A DNA stretch of 64,000 nt, taken from assembly GCF_004770475.1 (NCBI RefSeq), contig NZ_RQHK01000005.1:62001-126000 (forward strand), given 5' to 3'. The position numbers and the translations under genes are program-made. The notes beneath the pieces were generated by a model. It saw only the letters and a program-made list of their open reading frames with translations. It was not told the DNA's origin and searched no databases. Origin of the DNA: Leptospira mtsangambouensis (GTDB taxonomy: Bacteria; Spirochaetota; Leptospiria; Leptospirales; Leptospiraceae). The number at the start of each line of letters is the position of its first letter. Positions within the stretch are counted from its first letter, which is position 1. This document shows, piece after piece, positions 47,268 through 57,299 of this stretch.

Positions 47268-47855
47268 TTAACGATTCAAAACTCGATTCACGATGATTTT
47301 ATTTTTTTTATAAGGGAAAAAGAACGGAGTGGTCAGTACAGTTTTTCCGTCCTTTTCCCAAATCATTCGATTACAACCAATGTAATCGCTTAACCCACCA
47401 TGTTCATATCCTAATTGAATTTGATTAGTTTCAAAGTTGACTTTGACCAGCTTTTTTCCGAATCCAAATCTTTGGATTTGCCAAATTTCATTTTTTACAA
47501 AAACAGTTCTTTTATTCCATTTGTTTAAAAGGCGGCTAACGTCAATTAGTAGAGATACGGTTATGTAAAAATAGACAAATGCGGATAAATAATGATAATA
47601 TCTTAGTTCGTCTAAAAAAGGAATTTTTAAAACTTTTGTGATTTCTAACACTCCAACGAACCAGAAAAAAAACTTCCCTAGATAAAATGCGTATGGAAGG
47701 CTATAAACAAAAAACAGAACGACTGCTGTAATCAATAAAAGAGAAGGGATGGGATTTATCGTTAATTCATCAAATAAAGAAGTGCCAAAATAAGCCGCTT
47801 CCTTTTTGCTTTGGATTTCTTTCCATTTTGATATCCATTTGTTTAGAAATTTCAT
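47268..47855 (-). CDS. Small membrane protein, unknown function
   Basis: About 195 residues from ATG 47855 (an AAGAGGT lies upstream; the longer start at 47903 lacks support). Three or four hydrophobic segments lie between residues about 35 and 115, followed by a soluble C-terminal region with positive charge. It overlaps the upstream glycosyltransferase by 4 bases (ATGA), so it belongs to the same transcript. Not recognised. Confidence 0.7.
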   Translation of the reverse strand: MKFLNKWISKWKEIQSKKEAAYFGTSLFDELTINPIPSLLLITAVVLFFVYSLPYAFYLGKFFFWFVGVLEITKVLKIPFLDELRYYHYLSAFVYFYITVSLLIDVSRLLNKWNKRTVFVKNEIWQIQRFGFGKKLVKVNFETNQIQLGYEHGGLSDYIGCNRMIWEKDGKTVLTTPFFFPYKKNKIIVNRVLNR

Positions 47856-48940
47856 AAAAAAATTACCTCTTCTATTTTTTTCGCTGTTTCTTCCCATGTC
47901 CATTGTTTGGCGGGAAATTTCGGAGACCTGACTTTTTTAGGTCCTGACATTCGTTCGAAGGTTTGAGTCCAAACCTCTGTTTGTTTTGGTGGGACAAAAA
48001 GATCACATTTTTCAGATAAAATCTCTTTAAAAACGGGGATATCAGAAGCAACACAACGTTTGTCTTCTAACATAGCTTCCAAAAGAGGTAATCCGAATCC
48101 TTCGTGTAAAGAAGGGAAGAAGAACGCCTTACATTGTTTAAATGCTTCTGCCAAAGTGGAGTCGTCAGGTTTTTCCAAAAACTGAACGCCTTGTTTTTGA
48201 ATTTCTGGGTCATTTAACTTTTGGTATAACAACTCACCTTCTTCTCCCCATCCCCTTCGACCAAGAATGAGTAAAAAGTTTTTATCTTTTGGATGGTTCT
48301 TTTTGAATTCTAAAAATGCGTCTACTAGGCGATTGATATTTTTTCTTGGTTCTAAAGTTCCAACTGTTAGAAAAAAATCTTTAGGAAAATTGGTTTTTAC
48401 TTTTCCGGTTTTTTGTTTGGATACACCCGGATAAACAACTATACATTTTTTTTCGTAGGATGGATTGTATGCGGTGATTTCTTCTTTTGTGTTTTTAGAC
48501 AAACAAAAGATTTTGTCCGCATTTTTCATAGTGATCGGTGACAAAAGTTTATGTTGTATGTAATTCCATTTCGCCATTGTCTCTGGGGCAGAGATAAAGT
48601 TTAGGTCATGATAATTTACATAACTTGGAATAGGAAGTTTTCGAAACGGTAACATTTGAATGGTGCCCCAAAAAACTTCAATTCCATCTTTTTTTAAACG
48701 TTTTGGAAGGATAAAATTCAAATAGATTGGTCCTGGGATTTTTTTAGGTTCCAGGATCTCTTTTGTATTTGGACCTAATAAATCCCGAAAAACAGGATGG
48801 ATGGGTTTGTTCGTATATAAAAAGAATTCTTTTTCTTTATGTTTTGGGAGAATGATTTTTAATACTTCTGCTAAGTATCTTGAATTCCCCGTCATTCCAT
48901 AAGCAAGAGGTCTAGCATCAATGCCGATTTTCTGTTTCAT
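47852..48940 (-). CDS. GT4-family glycosyltransferase
   Basis: About 362 residues from ATG 48940. The N-terminal KIGIDARPLAYG and the GT-B C-terminal landmarks TVGTLEPRKNINRLVDAF (near residue 195) and SLHEGFGLPLLEAM (near 273, with the E-x7-E-like pair) mark a GT4 retaining glycosyltransferase. It uses a nucleotide-sugar donor in the cytoplasm. It overlaps the upstream membrane gene by 23 bases. Acceptor unknown. Confidence 0.9.
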   Translation of the reverse strand: MKQKIGIDARPLAYGMTGNSRYLAEVLKIILPKHKEKEFFLYTNKPIHPVFRDLLGPNTKEILEPKKIPGPIYLNFILPKRLKKDGIEVFWGTIQMLPFRKLPIPSYVNYHDLNFISAPETMAKWNYIQHKLLSPITMKNADKIFCLSKNTKEEITAYNPSYEKKCIVVYPGVSKQKTGKVKTNFPKDFFLTVGTLEPRKNINRLVDAFLEFKKNHPKDKNFLLILGRRGWGEEGELLYQKLNDPEIQKQGVQFLEKPDDSTLAEAFKQCKAFFFPSLHEGFGLPLLEAMLEDKRCVASDIPVFKEILSEKCDLFVPPKQTEVWTQTFERMSGPKKVRSPKFPAKQWTWEETAKKIEEVIFL

Positions 48941-50210
48941 GGAATGCAAACCTTACAATGTAGAAGTATAAGAAACTAGTTGTATAAAATAAAATAGAGA
49001 ACATTGACAGTGTTGCTTCTAATTTTGTTCCAACAAATGTTCGATGGGCAATCAGTGGTAAACTTAAGATCACAAGTAGAATGTATAATTCCTTTTTGTT
49101 ATCTATTTTGTTTGTTACTTGATTCAAAATAAAATAAACGGGAATTAAACAAATCACAAAGCTATGAACCCAGCTAATTCCACTAAAGAGTGCAGAAACT
49201 AAAAACAAAAGAGAAACAATTTCCCATTTTTTGTTTTTCTTTCTCCATAATAACAATAGTGGAACTCCAAATAGAATCATAAACACAAGTTGAATGAGTT
49301 TTAAAGTGGACAAGGACAAATTTACAAATGGCATCGAGTAAGTTGGTTGGTTGATCATATCTGCACCAGACACAAAATATTTAGCCAATGTAGAACTTAA
49401 GGATTGGTTATTTTTCCAAGAACGAAGGAGGGGATTACTGAACGCATTCCCTAAAATTTCGCGGAGCCATTCTGATGTCATTTGAATGGTATAATCCCAA
49501 TGATACAAAAGTGGAATTGCATTCCAAACAATCATACCAACCAAAAACCAAAGGATTCGTTTGTATTGTTTTTCGTAGACAAACACAAATAAAAAAACAA
49601 GAGGAGTGATTTTGATGCTAACTGCAAGGGCCAATAAAAATCCACTCAACCAATGAGATCGTATCGTGAGTGCTACGAAGATGAGTAGGATGAGAAGAAG
49701 CCCCACCTGGTTATTTTGGATATGACTTTCTAAAAATCTAAAATTGAAAATCAGAGAGGCAAGAAGAATCAAAAAAGGATATTTGGAGTGGCTTAGGTTT
49801 AGTTCTTTATTTTGGAATAATAAGTAAAGGATTCCAAACAAAGAGATCCAACTCAGAATTTCAAAAACAAGGGCCGCCCCTGGCTCACTGAGATAAGTAA
49901 ATGGAATGAGTAAAAAAGAAAACAAAGGAGGGTAGATATAGGTTGCTGTTTCGTTTTGAAGAGCCGAAAGCAAATGGAGATTTTCTGGTCGGAAAAGGTC
50001 TTCCATTGTTTTGATTTTGGTTTGGAGTTCAAAAGCAACATCAAACCTGTAGAGATTTTCACCTGTTTCCCAGCGTTCCGCAGCATGGTAATAATCTAAA
50101 AAATCCGACTTTTGTTTGGACCTGGAAACGGAAAGGACAAGGAGAACCAAAAGTAAGAGGCTCAAAATCCATTTTCCACGTTTCTCAACGGTTTCGAAAA
50201 ATTTCCACAT
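48918..50210 (-). CDS. GT87/DUF2029-like membrane mannosyltransferase
   Basis: About 430 residues with roughly ten membrane segments. DFLDYYHAAERWETGENLYRF near residue 37 matches the first-loop D-F-x-x-Y-x-A motif of the GT87 (PimE-like) family. ATG 50210 is preferred to the upstream in-frame start because AGGAGA lies just before it. It is the first gene of the leftward glycan cluster and divergent from queA across about 63 bases. Confidence 0.82.
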   Translation of the reverse strand: MWKFFETVEKRGKWILSLLLLVLLVLSVSRSKQKSDFLDYYHAAERWETGENLYRFDVAFELQTKIKTMEDLFRPENLHLLSALQNETATYIYPPLFSFLLIPFTYLSEPGAALVFEILSWISLFGILYLLFQNKELNLSHSKYPFLILLASLIFNFRFLESHIQNNQVGLLLILLIFVALTIRSHWLSGFLLALAVSIKITPLVFLFVFVYEKQYKRILWFLVGMIVWNAIPLLYHWDYTIQMTSEWLREILGNAFSNPLLRSWKNNQSLSSTLAKYFVSGADMINQPTYSMPFVNLSLSTLKLIQLVFMILFGVPLLLLWRKKNKKWEIVSLLFLVSALFSGISWVHSFVICLIPVYFILNQVTNKIDNKKELYILLVILSLPLIAHRTFVGTKLEATLSMFSILFYTTSFLYFYIVRFAFHETENRH

Positions 50211-50273
50211 AGTTCTCCTACCATTCCCAATATTTCTGGTTAATTGACAAGGTTTTCCCAAGGCTATCTATAG

Positions 50274-51314
50274 ATGGATTTTTTGAACGAATACGATTTC
50301 CACCTTCCCGAAGAGCAGATTGCTAAATTTCCCTTAGAAAATAGGGACGAGTCGCGTCTCCTTGTGGTGGATCGTGCCCAATTAAAATATTGGGAAGCAC
50401 CTTTGTTTCGAGACATCACAACCTTGGTTCGACCAGGTGATATTTTTGTATATAATGAGACAAAAGTATCCTATCGGCGTGTGTTTTTACAAGTGGAATC
50501 AGGTAGAATCCATGAATCGATTTTTTTAGAACCACAAGACACCCAAAACCAAACTTGGTTGTGTATATTAAAAAATAGGGCAAAATTAAAGTTAGGTGAT
50601 AGGTTGTCTCCAGTGGGGTTCCCCAACTATCAGTTTGTTTACCATGGCCCGGAAGAAGAACTTTCTTTTCTAGGCTCTGAGTTATCAATTTCTGATTCCG
50701 ATTTTGAAATTTTTGGAAATATTCCAATCCCACCTTATCTCAAACGGAATGTAACAGAAGAAGACAAGGTAAGATACCAAACGATTTTTGCCAATCGATC
50801 AGGATCGGTTGCGGCACCTACCGCTGGCCTTCATTTCACCGAAGAGTTAAAAAATACGTTCCGAACACTTGGTGCAGAGTTTTTGCCAGTGGAACTACAA
50901 ATTGGTTATGGGACATTTCGTCCTTTGACCACCGAACAATGGCAGACTAAAACTTTACATAGGGAGAAATACTTAGTTTCTGAATCCACAGCAACAAAGT
51001 TAAACGATGCAAGAAAAGAGGGAAGGAGGATCATCGCTGTCGGAACCACAACGCTCCGTGTTTTAGAAACTGTTTTTGATTCTCAACTACAGAAATATAA
51101 GGTAGGATCAAGTCAAACTGACATCTTTTTGTCGCCAGGTGACAAGATTGATTCTGTGCAAGGATTGATCACAAACTTTCATTTGCCCAAGTCGAGTCTC
51201 CTTCTTCTTGTCAGTGCCTTTGCTACGACTCAACTTGTGTTGGATTCTTATCGGTATGCATTGAAGAACGGGTTTCGTTTTTATTCGTATGGGGATTCAA
51301 TGTTCTTATTTTAA
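50274..51314 (+). CDS. queA: S-adenosylmethionine:tRNA ribosyltransferase-isomerase
   Basis: 346 residues, normal for QueA. DFDFHLPEEQIA-like start (NEYDFHLPEEQIAKFP), VFVYNETKV-type segment, SVAAPTAGLHFTEEL near residue 179 and ITNFHLPKSSLLLLVSAF near 300 are family signatures. It adds the epoxycyclopentane ring precursor to 7-aminomethyl-7-deazaguanine in tRNA, making epoxyqueuosine. A TTGACA lies about 25 bases before the ATG, and no ribosome site is obvious. Confidence 0.96.
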   Translation: MDFLNEYDFHLPEEQIAKFPLENRDESRLLVVDRAQLKYWEAPLFRDITTLVRPGDIFVYNETKVSYRRVFLQVESGRIHESIFLEPQDTQNQTWLCILKNRAKLKLGDRLSPVGFPNYQFVYHGPEEELSFLGSELSISDSDFEIFGNIPIPPYLKRNVTEEDKVRYQTIFANRSGSVAAPTAGLHFTEELKNTFRTLGAEFLPVELQIGYGTFRPLTTEQWQTKTLHREKYLVSESTATKLNDARKEGRRIIAVGTTTLRVLETVFDSQLQKYKVGSSQTDIFLSPGDKIDSVQGLITNFHLPKSSLLLLVSAFATTQLVLDSYRYALKNGFRFYSYGDSMFLF

Positions 51315-51366
51315 AAATAGATTTACATCCTTTGGAAATTAGGAAATATGTTTCTACAGTTTCTTT

Positions 51367-52386
51367 ATGTACTCCCCGAAATCTTCGGTATATGTTTCCC
51401 TTTTCTCTGGTTTAGGTCTTCTTGGTGTAGTTTTTATCGCTCCCATCAAAGAGTCTGCTGTCAGAGAATTAGAACCTCCCAACTCATTAGGGTTAGGTGA
51501 AGAATATTTACTTACAACTCCTGTTAAAACAAACTCAAAAAAAAAATCTCCCGGTAATTCAGAATATTCGAATCATCTAAAGTCTCTTTCTTTGGGGTTC
51601 CTAACAGGGTCTAAAAAAAATGGGAACAATCCTCTCGAAGGAAATCCAAACTCCAATTCTGGGAACAAATTGGAGTTTGATCTTTCTCCTCCCTCTATCA
51701 ATGTTTGGGATGCAAAACAAAGTGGTGAACCATCATTGGCGCAACCAATTCCTGTGACACCAATTCATCCTTCTGCAACAATGATCTTTCGTCAGTTGGA
51801 TACCAATAGGAGATTGTTGGTAGATCCAAAACAACTCTATGAATACCAGGGAAGTTTTTCACCGGCACAATTTCTCAAAGTACAAACCTCTGTTTATCAG
51901 GTGAAAACGGAAAATCCAGTAACAGCCTATGGTGCGGAAGGTGGAAAATTTTCTTTTTTTTTTGGCAGTGATAAAGTCCAACTAAATGTTAAATACAATT
52001 ATGTAAATGCAAAACCTGGATCCTATGCCAATGGGCAAATGGGGTTTTTGCCGGCCCAAGACATTGCCTCTCTCGGTTTTATCTTTTTTCTGGGTTCTTC
52101 TAAGAACTATTCTCTTTATGTTGGGAATCAAATTTTTAATGTCTTTAACGACCCTTTATTACAGGTAAAAGACCAAAATGGTCGTTCTCCAGAGACTTTT
52201 GCTGCTAGTTTCCGTGGCAAACATCCTGGAAAATTAAAAACTACTTTTTTTCTTAATTTTCAGAACCAGTTTTATAAAGACGGTATGCTAATTGGGGTTC
52301 CCGGTGGTTTTATGTACGGGAATGGGTTTAATGGAAAATCGTTTTATGAATATGTTACCTCACTTGGGATGGAACTTGCGTTTTAA
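51367..52386 (+). CDS. Exported/outer-membrane-like protein, unknown function
   Basis: 339 residues. A hydrophobic N-terminus (about 8-26) is followed by a low-complexity Lys/Ser/Asn linker (about 50-115). The C-terminal 180 residues are beta-rich with alternating aromatic strands (FSFFFGSDKVQLNVKYNYV) and a terminal LGMELAF ending in Phe, as in outer-membrane barrels. It is followed by a FlgO-like lipoprotein gene that overlaps its end. Not recognised. Confidence 0.65.
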   Translation: MYSPKSSVYVSLFSGLGLLGVVFIAPIKESAVRELEPPNSLGLGEEYLLTTPVKTNSKKKSPGNSEYSNHLKSLSLGFLTGSKKNGNNPLEGNPNSNSGNKLEFDLSPPSINVWDAKQSGEPSLAQPIPVTPIHPSATMIFRQLDTNRRLLVDPKQLYEYQGSFSPAQFLKVQTSVYQVKTENPVTAYGAEGGKFSFFFGSDKVQLNVKYNYVNAKPGSYANGQMGFLPAQDIASLGFIFFLGSSKNYSLYVGNQIFNVFNDPLLQVKDQNGRSPETFAASFRGKHPGKLKTTFFLNFQNQFYKDGMLIGVPGGFMYGNGFNGKSFYEYVTSLGMELAF

Positions 52387-52876
52387 AAAAATAATTTTTG
52401 TTTTGATTTTATTTAGCTTTAGCGCTTGTTATTTGGGAGATGAAAGAGAGTCCAAACCCCAAAAAAAAATCGTTCCCCCCCTCGAACAATTGGCCCTATC
52501 TCTCTCAGAAAAAGGTTTTTATTTCAAACCACAAAGACTTGTTGTTTTAACTTTTTTAGACCATGAGGGTAAAAAAAGCCCCTACGGCGATATCCTTGCT
52601 GAAAAACTAACCACAGAACTTGTAAAAAAAGATCGGTTCCAAATTTTAGACCGCTTGGCCAATGAAAAGGTTTTAAAAGAAGCTGGACTTGGTTTGGATG
52701 TTCCCACTGACACTGCCACCTTGCGGAAAATAGGTGATGTTTTGAAACTCGATGTCATCATCACGGGAATTGTGACACCATACCAAGACGGAGTTTTTGT
52801 CAATACCAGACTGATCGAAATCAAATCCGGGCTCATCCTCAAAGCGGATGAAGTTTATGTCCGTATTGACGGCTAA
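52376..52876 (+). CDS. FlgO/CsgG-like lipoprotein
   Basis: About 166 residues. TTG 52376 gives a neat lipoprotein signal (LRFKKIIFVLILFSFSAC, Cys18). The domain matches the FlgO pattern LVVLTFLDHEGKKSPYGDILAEKLTTELVKKDRFQ-like, with DRLANEKVLKEAGL and IITGIVTPYQDGVFVN. ATG 52352 is also in frame. FlgO-family proteins are outer-membrane lipoproteins linked to motility or assembly; the substrate here is unknown. It overlaps the upstream gene by 11 bases. Confidence 0.78.
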   Translation: MRFKKIIFVLILFSFSACYLGDERESKPQKKIVPPLEQLALSLSEKGFYFKPQRLVVLTFLDHEGKKSPYGDILAEKLTTELVKKDRFQILDRLANEKVLKEAGLGLDVPTDTATLRKIGDVLKLDVIITGIVTPYQDGVFVNTRLIEIKSGLILKADEVYVRIDG

Positions 52877-52987
52877 AAAAGATACTGGTTCTCACAAGTG
52901 ACCCAAATTTACTGATTTTACTACTTGTAGTTTAATTTTCGATTGATTCCCTTTTTTCCTGCGGTCTGATAGGTATAAGAGGTTCAG

Positions 52988-55243
52988 ATGGCATTTGATA
53001 TAGAAATGATTGCGGCGCGTTATTCCAAAATGGAAGCGGCCATCGCACAAGCCAGGAAGGTAGTGGGTCGACCCCTCACACTTACAGAAAAGATTTTATA
53101 CAACCACCTTTGGGATGGAAATCCAACAAAGAGTTTTGGGCGCGGTGTTGATTATGTTGACTTCGCACCAGACCGAGTGGCAATGCAAGATGCAACAGCG
53201 CAGATGGCGCTTCTCCAATTTATGCAAGCTGGTCGTAAAAAAGTAGCGGTTCCTTCCACCGTTCACTGTGACCACTTAATCACGGCAAAAGACGAATCCG
53301 GTGTGGATCTTGGTATTGCTGTCAAAGAAAACAAAGAAGTTTATGATTTTTTATCCTCCGTTTCTAATAAGTATGGAATTGGTTTCTGGAAACCAGGTGC
53401 CGGTATCATCCACCAAGTGGTTTTAGAAAACTATGCTTTCCCAGGTGGGATGATGATCGGAACAGACTCCCATACAGTAAACGCTGGGGGACTTGGAATG
53501 GTTGCCATCGGTGTTGGTGGAGCTGACGCTTGTGATGTGATGGCGGGACTTGCTTGGGAACTCAAATGGCCAAAAGCCATTGGTGTCAAACTCACTGGAA
53601 AGTTAAATGGTTGGACATCCGCAAAAGACGTAATCTTAAAAGTAGCAGGTATCCTCACCGTGAAAGGTGGAACTGGTGCGATTGTAGAATACTTTGGTCC
53701 TGGTGCCGAAGCCCTATCTTGTACGGGAAAAGGTACAATCTGTAACATGGGGGCAGAAATTGGTGCCACCACTTCTACTTTTGGTTACGATGAATCCATG
53801 GAACGTTATTTAAGATCCACTAACAGAAGTGATGTGGCAGATCTTGCTAACAAATACAAAGCTCACTTAACAGCTGATCCAGAAGTATATGCAGATCCTT
53901 CCAAATACTTTGACCAAGTGATTGAAATTGACCTCAACACGTTAGAGCCTTATGTAAATGGTCCATTCACTCCAGACCTTGCGACTCCAATTTCCAAAAT
54001 GAAAGAAGAAGCTGCAAAAAATGGTTGGCCACTCAAAGTAGAAGTAGGCCTCATCGGATCTTGTACAAACTCTTCTTACGAAGATATCTCAAGAGCTGCT
54101 TCCCTTGCCAAACAAGTGGCTGCTAAAGGTTTAAAAACCAAAGCAGAGTTTACCATCACTCCTGGATCGGAATTGGTTCGATACACCATCCAAAGAGACG
54201 GGTTCATTGATTCCTTCCATAAAATTGGAGCCAAAGTTTTCTCTAATGCTTGTGGGCCTTGTATTGGAATGTGGTCTCGTGTGGGTGCAGAAAAAAAGGA
54301 AAAGAACACAATTGTTCACTCCTTCAATCGTAACTTCCAAGCCCGCCAAGACGGAAACCCAAACACATACGCATTTGTGGCTTCCCCTGAAATCACAACG
54401 GCTCTTGCCATTGCTGGAGACTTAGGATTCAATCCACTTACTGATACCTTGACTAACGAAAAAGGAGAACAAGTAAAACTGGATCCACCTACTGGGGAAG
54501 AACTCCCTAACAAAGGTTTTGCGGTCGAAGATGCTGGTTTTATTGCACCGGCGGCAGATGGATCAGGGGTCCAAGTCATTGTAGATCCAACATCCACAAG
54601 ATTACAACTTCTTGCTCCATTCAAAGCTTGGGAAGGAACAGACCTCAAAGGTCTAAAACTACTCATCAAAGCCAAAGGAAAGTGTACAACAGATCATATC
54701 TCAATGGCAGGTCCTTGGCTCAAGTTCCGTGGTCACTTGGATAATATCTCCAATAACCTTCTCATTGGGGCTACGAACATCTTCAATAGTAAAACCAATG
54801 AAGTAAAAAACCAACTCAGTGGAAACTACGAACCAGTTCCGCAAACCCAAAGAGCTTACAAAGCACAAGGGATTGGATCCATTGTGGTAGGTGACGAAAA
54901 CTATGGGGAAGGTTCTTCACGGGAACATGCAGCGATGGAACCAAGACACTTAGGTGTGAGAGCGGTTCTTGTAAAATCGTTTGCTCGGATTCACGAAACC
55001 AACTTGAAAAAACAAGGGATGTTGGCTTTGACTTTTGCAAACAAAGATGACTACGATAAAATCCAAGAAGATGATGTGATTGATATTGTAGGACTCACAA
55101 GTTTTGCAGAAGGGAAACCTCTCACTCTTGTTCTCAATCATAAAGATGGGAAAAAAGATGAAATTTCTGTGAACCATACCTACAATGCGCAACAAATCGA
55201 ATGGTTCAAAGCAGGTGCTGCTTTGAATTTGATGAAAGCGTAG
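52988..55243 (+). CDS. Aconitate hydratase, mitochondrial type
   Basis: 751 residues, the size of the eukaryotic mitochondrial-type aconitase. Cluster ligands Cys359 (GSCTNSS), Cys422 and Cys425 (ACGPCIGMW) bind the [4Fe-4S] cluster. STVHCDHL near residue 92, [13 protein letters not shown] near 159 and the swivelling domain signature [17 protein letters not shown] near 640 are all present. It interconverts citrate and isocitrate in the TCA cycle. AGAGG lies upstream of the ATG. Bacterial AcnA/AcnB forms are of different length, so the symbol is left open. Confidence 0.95.
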   Translation: MAFDIEMIAARYSKMEAAIAQARKVVGRPLTLTEKILYNHLWDGNPTKSFGRGVDYVDFAPDRVAMQDATAQMALLQFMQAGRKKVAVPSTVHCDHLITAKDESGVDLGIAVKENKEVYDFLSSVSNKYGIGFWKPGAGIIHQVVLENYAFPGGMMIGTDSHTVNAGGLGMVAIGVGGADACDVMAGLAWELKWPKAIGVKLTGKLNGWTSAKDVILKVAGILTVKGGTGAIVEYFGPGAEALSCTGKGTICNMGAEIGATTSTFGYDESMERYLRSTNRSDVADLANKYKAHLTADPEVYADPSKYFDQVIEIDLNTLEPYVNGPFTPDLATPISKMKEEAAKNGWPLKVEVGLIGSCTNSSYEDISRAASLAKQVAAKGLKTKAEFTITPGSELVRYTIQRDGFIDSFHKIGAKVFSNACGPCIGMWSRVGAEKKEKNTIVHSFNRNFQARQDGNPNTYAFVASPEITTALAIAGDLGFNPLTDTLTNEKGEQVKLDPPTGEELPNKGFAVEDAGFIAPAADGSGVQVIVDPTSTRLQLLAPFKAWEGTDLKGLKLLIKAKGKCTTDHISMAGPWLKFRGHLDNISNNLLIGATNIFNSKTNEVKNQLSGNYEPVPQTQRAYKAQGIGSIVVGDENYGEGSSREHAAMEPRHLGVRAVLVKSFARIHETNLKKQGMLALTFANKDDYDKIQEDDVIDIVGLTSFAEGKPLTLVLNHKDGKKDEISVNHTYNAQQIEWFKAGAALNLMKA

Positions 55244-55301
55244 TAACGAATCTTTCGAATGGTCGCCAGGTGGAACTCATCTGGCGATTTCCCACCTTGG
55301 A

Positions 55302-56456
55302 ATGCCAAAACAAAAGTCTAAATCCACTACAGCCAATCCAGAAGAAACTTTGATTTGGACGGGTTCTTCTTCTAACCAAACCAAAGCGCAAAAAGAGTTT
55401 AATGATGCTTTAAAAAAACATAAAGAAACATTGGAGCGTTCCAAAGAAATCGAACCATTGTTTCAACTAGTCAACGAAACCTATCTGAAAGATGTTTTAC
55501 CCCAATTGGAAAAACAAAAAAAATTAGAAAAAGAACGTTTCGATCTCATGTGTGCCATCCTTCTTGAGGAAAGGCTTTCTTTTGGAAAGATGCAAAGAGA
55601 ATTCCTGCGGCGTTATCTTTTAGATATTTGTAACGATTCCATGATGGAAGATTCTTCTTTTTACGGGAATTACAGGGACCAGTTAGAAACTAAATTTGAA
55701 CGAATGGAAAGACTTAGACATAAAAGTCAAATGGAATCAAAAATCAAACAAAAGTTTGGTGTAGAAATTGATTTGGACGATTTGAACCGGACTGAGTTTG
55801 ATTCCGAAGAGGAAAGAGAATCACACGAAGAAAAGTATAGAGAATTTCGAGAAAAATATGAAGAATATCGCGCTGAATACTTTAGAGGTTCCCGTTCTCA
55901 TTCCGGGGAACGTAAAAAATCAAAAGCACAGAGTGAAAAAGAAAAAAAGCAATTAGAAGCTGAACGATTGCTTAGCACAGACATTAACACCTTGTTTAAA
56001 AACTTAGCAAAACTCATTCACCCTGACAAAGAACAAGATCCAATTCTACGGGAACGTAAATCAAAACTAATGACTAAACTCTCTGGTGCAAGAGACAATA
56101 TGAACATTGCGGAGATTTTAGAAATCAAACTGCAAGTGGATGAACTTTTGCCTAACCAACAAACAGATATTTCGTTTCATGATTCATCCATCAAACGATT
56201 TGTTGGAATCATCAAATCCAAAATTCGAGAATTAGAAGATTCTATCAGACAAAGATTTTTTTCTCATCCTCTGATGGCAGATTTTCCTGAGAAAAAAATC
56301 ACAAAAGAAACTCTTGAGGTTTATTTAAACAGAGTGAAAAAAGATAACATTATGGTAACTAAGGCTTTTGAAAAGGAAGTGGACCAACTTACAAGGGAAC
56401 CAAAATACATCAAAGAAATGATCCGAGAGCTCCAAAGTTTAGGAGTTCAGTTTTAA
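55302..56456 (+). CDS. Protein with C-terminal J-domain-like segment
   Basis: 384 residues, highly charged and helical. Residues about 220-265 have the J-domain core, with LFKNLAKLIHPDKE supplying the HPD motif. The long N-terminal coiled coil and the missing N-terminal J position differ from DnaJ itself. It might act as a cochaperone, but a J domain without its usual surroundings is uncertain. The stop overlaps the next ATG (TAATG). Confidence 0.7.
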   Translation: MPKQKSKSTTANPEETLIWTGSSSNQTKAQKEFNDALKKHKETLERSKEIEPLFQLVNETYLKDVLPQLEKQKKLEKERFDLMCAILLEERLSFGKMQREFLRRYLLDICNDSMMEDSSFYGNYRDQLETKFERMERLRHKSQMESKIKQKFGVEIDLDDLNRTEFDSEEERESHEEKYREFREKYEEYRAEYFRGSRSHSGERKKSKAQSEKEKKQLEAERLLSTDINTLFKNLAKLIHPDKEQDPILRERKSKLMTKLSGARDNMNIAEILEIKLQVDELLPNQQTDISFHDSSIKRFVGIIKSKIRELEDSIRQRFFSHPLMADFPEKKITKETLEVYLNRVKKDNIMVTKAFEKEVDQLTREPKYIKEMIRELQSLGVQF

Positions 56457-57133
56457 TGAAGAGTTTTTTAAAAAAACAAAACTTCGGCTTTGGTAAAAAT
56501 GGGAAAGAGTTTGATGGTACCTATTGGTCTGACATTTACGGGAATGGGTTAGACGTAGATGGATCTTACAACGCCAAACAACATGCAGAATACTTAAAAG
56601 CACTCTTTCTGTTAATGGAGATTCCGGTTTACAAAATGGCCGACTTCGGTTTCGGAAAAGCCATTTTACTCCGAGAGATGGTAAAAACATTTTCTCCGGT
56701 GAAAGTGTATGCAGTGGATGCTTCCAAAGATGCCTATGAAGATCTAAAGAAAAAGGACTGGGTCAAACGTTCTGATAAATTCCATCTTTACCATGAATCC
56801 TTAGAAACTTTTAAACTTCCTAAGTTAGAAAAGGAACCGGTGGAACTTGGAATTTGTAATTCTGTGATCCAATACCTTCCCGATTCTATGATTCCAGATG
56901 TTTTGGAAAAAATGGCTAAGTATTGTAATTATCTATATTTTACAGTTCCAACGAATGAAGATTATGCGGTAATGAAAGAAGAAATGAATTTCACTGATCC
57001 TTATGCTTTTTCTCGTTCGAAAAAAAAATATAGGAAATGGATTTCTCGTGATTTTGAAATTGTAGGGTATAATCTGTTACAAAGTAAGTGGCTAGGGGAA
57101 AAGGGTTTTAAGGAAGATTTCTTTAGGATTTAG
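56456..57133 (+). CDS. Class I SAM-dependent methyltransferase-like protein
   Basis: 225 residues. The Rossmann motif I is MADFGFGKAILLREM (near residue 60), the acidic motif II VYAVDAS near 83, and LGICNSVIQYLP near 131 resembles motif IV. It lies at the end of the J-domain-like gene with a one-base overlap. Substrate unknown; the enzyme could also be a non-catalytic relative because the glycine-rich loop is slightly altered. Confidence 0.72.
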   Translation: MKSFLKKQNFGFGKNGKEFDGTYWSDIYGNGLDVDGSYNAKQHAEYLKALFLLMEIPVYKMADFGFGKAILLREMVKTFSPVKVYAVDASKDAYEDLKKKDWVKRSDKFHLYHESLETFKLPKLEKEPVELGICNSVIQYLPDSMIPDVLEKMAKYCNYLYFTVPTNEDYAVMKEEMNFTDPYAFSRSKKKYRKWISRDFEIVGYNLLQSKWLGEKGFKEDFFRI

Positions 57134-57299
57134 ACAAAACAAGTTTAGCTTATCAAAGTTTGTTTTTGTTGTACCTTTGTAAATGAATGTATGAATGATC
57201 TGGTTTTGGTTAAGGAAAGGTTCCAAAAGAAGATACAATTTGTTTATCAATCGGAATTTGTGGGATAAAAGAGTAAGAACCTTCTTTTAGTGTCTTAAT

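Noticed and set aside
50244..50273. Leaderless promoter for queA
   Set aside because: TTGACA is clear, but no -10 box better than 3-4 of 6 lies at correct spacing, so it was not listed as a feature.
57134..57299. Riboswitch before pnuC
   Set aside because: No TPP-type or other conserved motif was recognised and no clear terminator or sequestering stem was seen.
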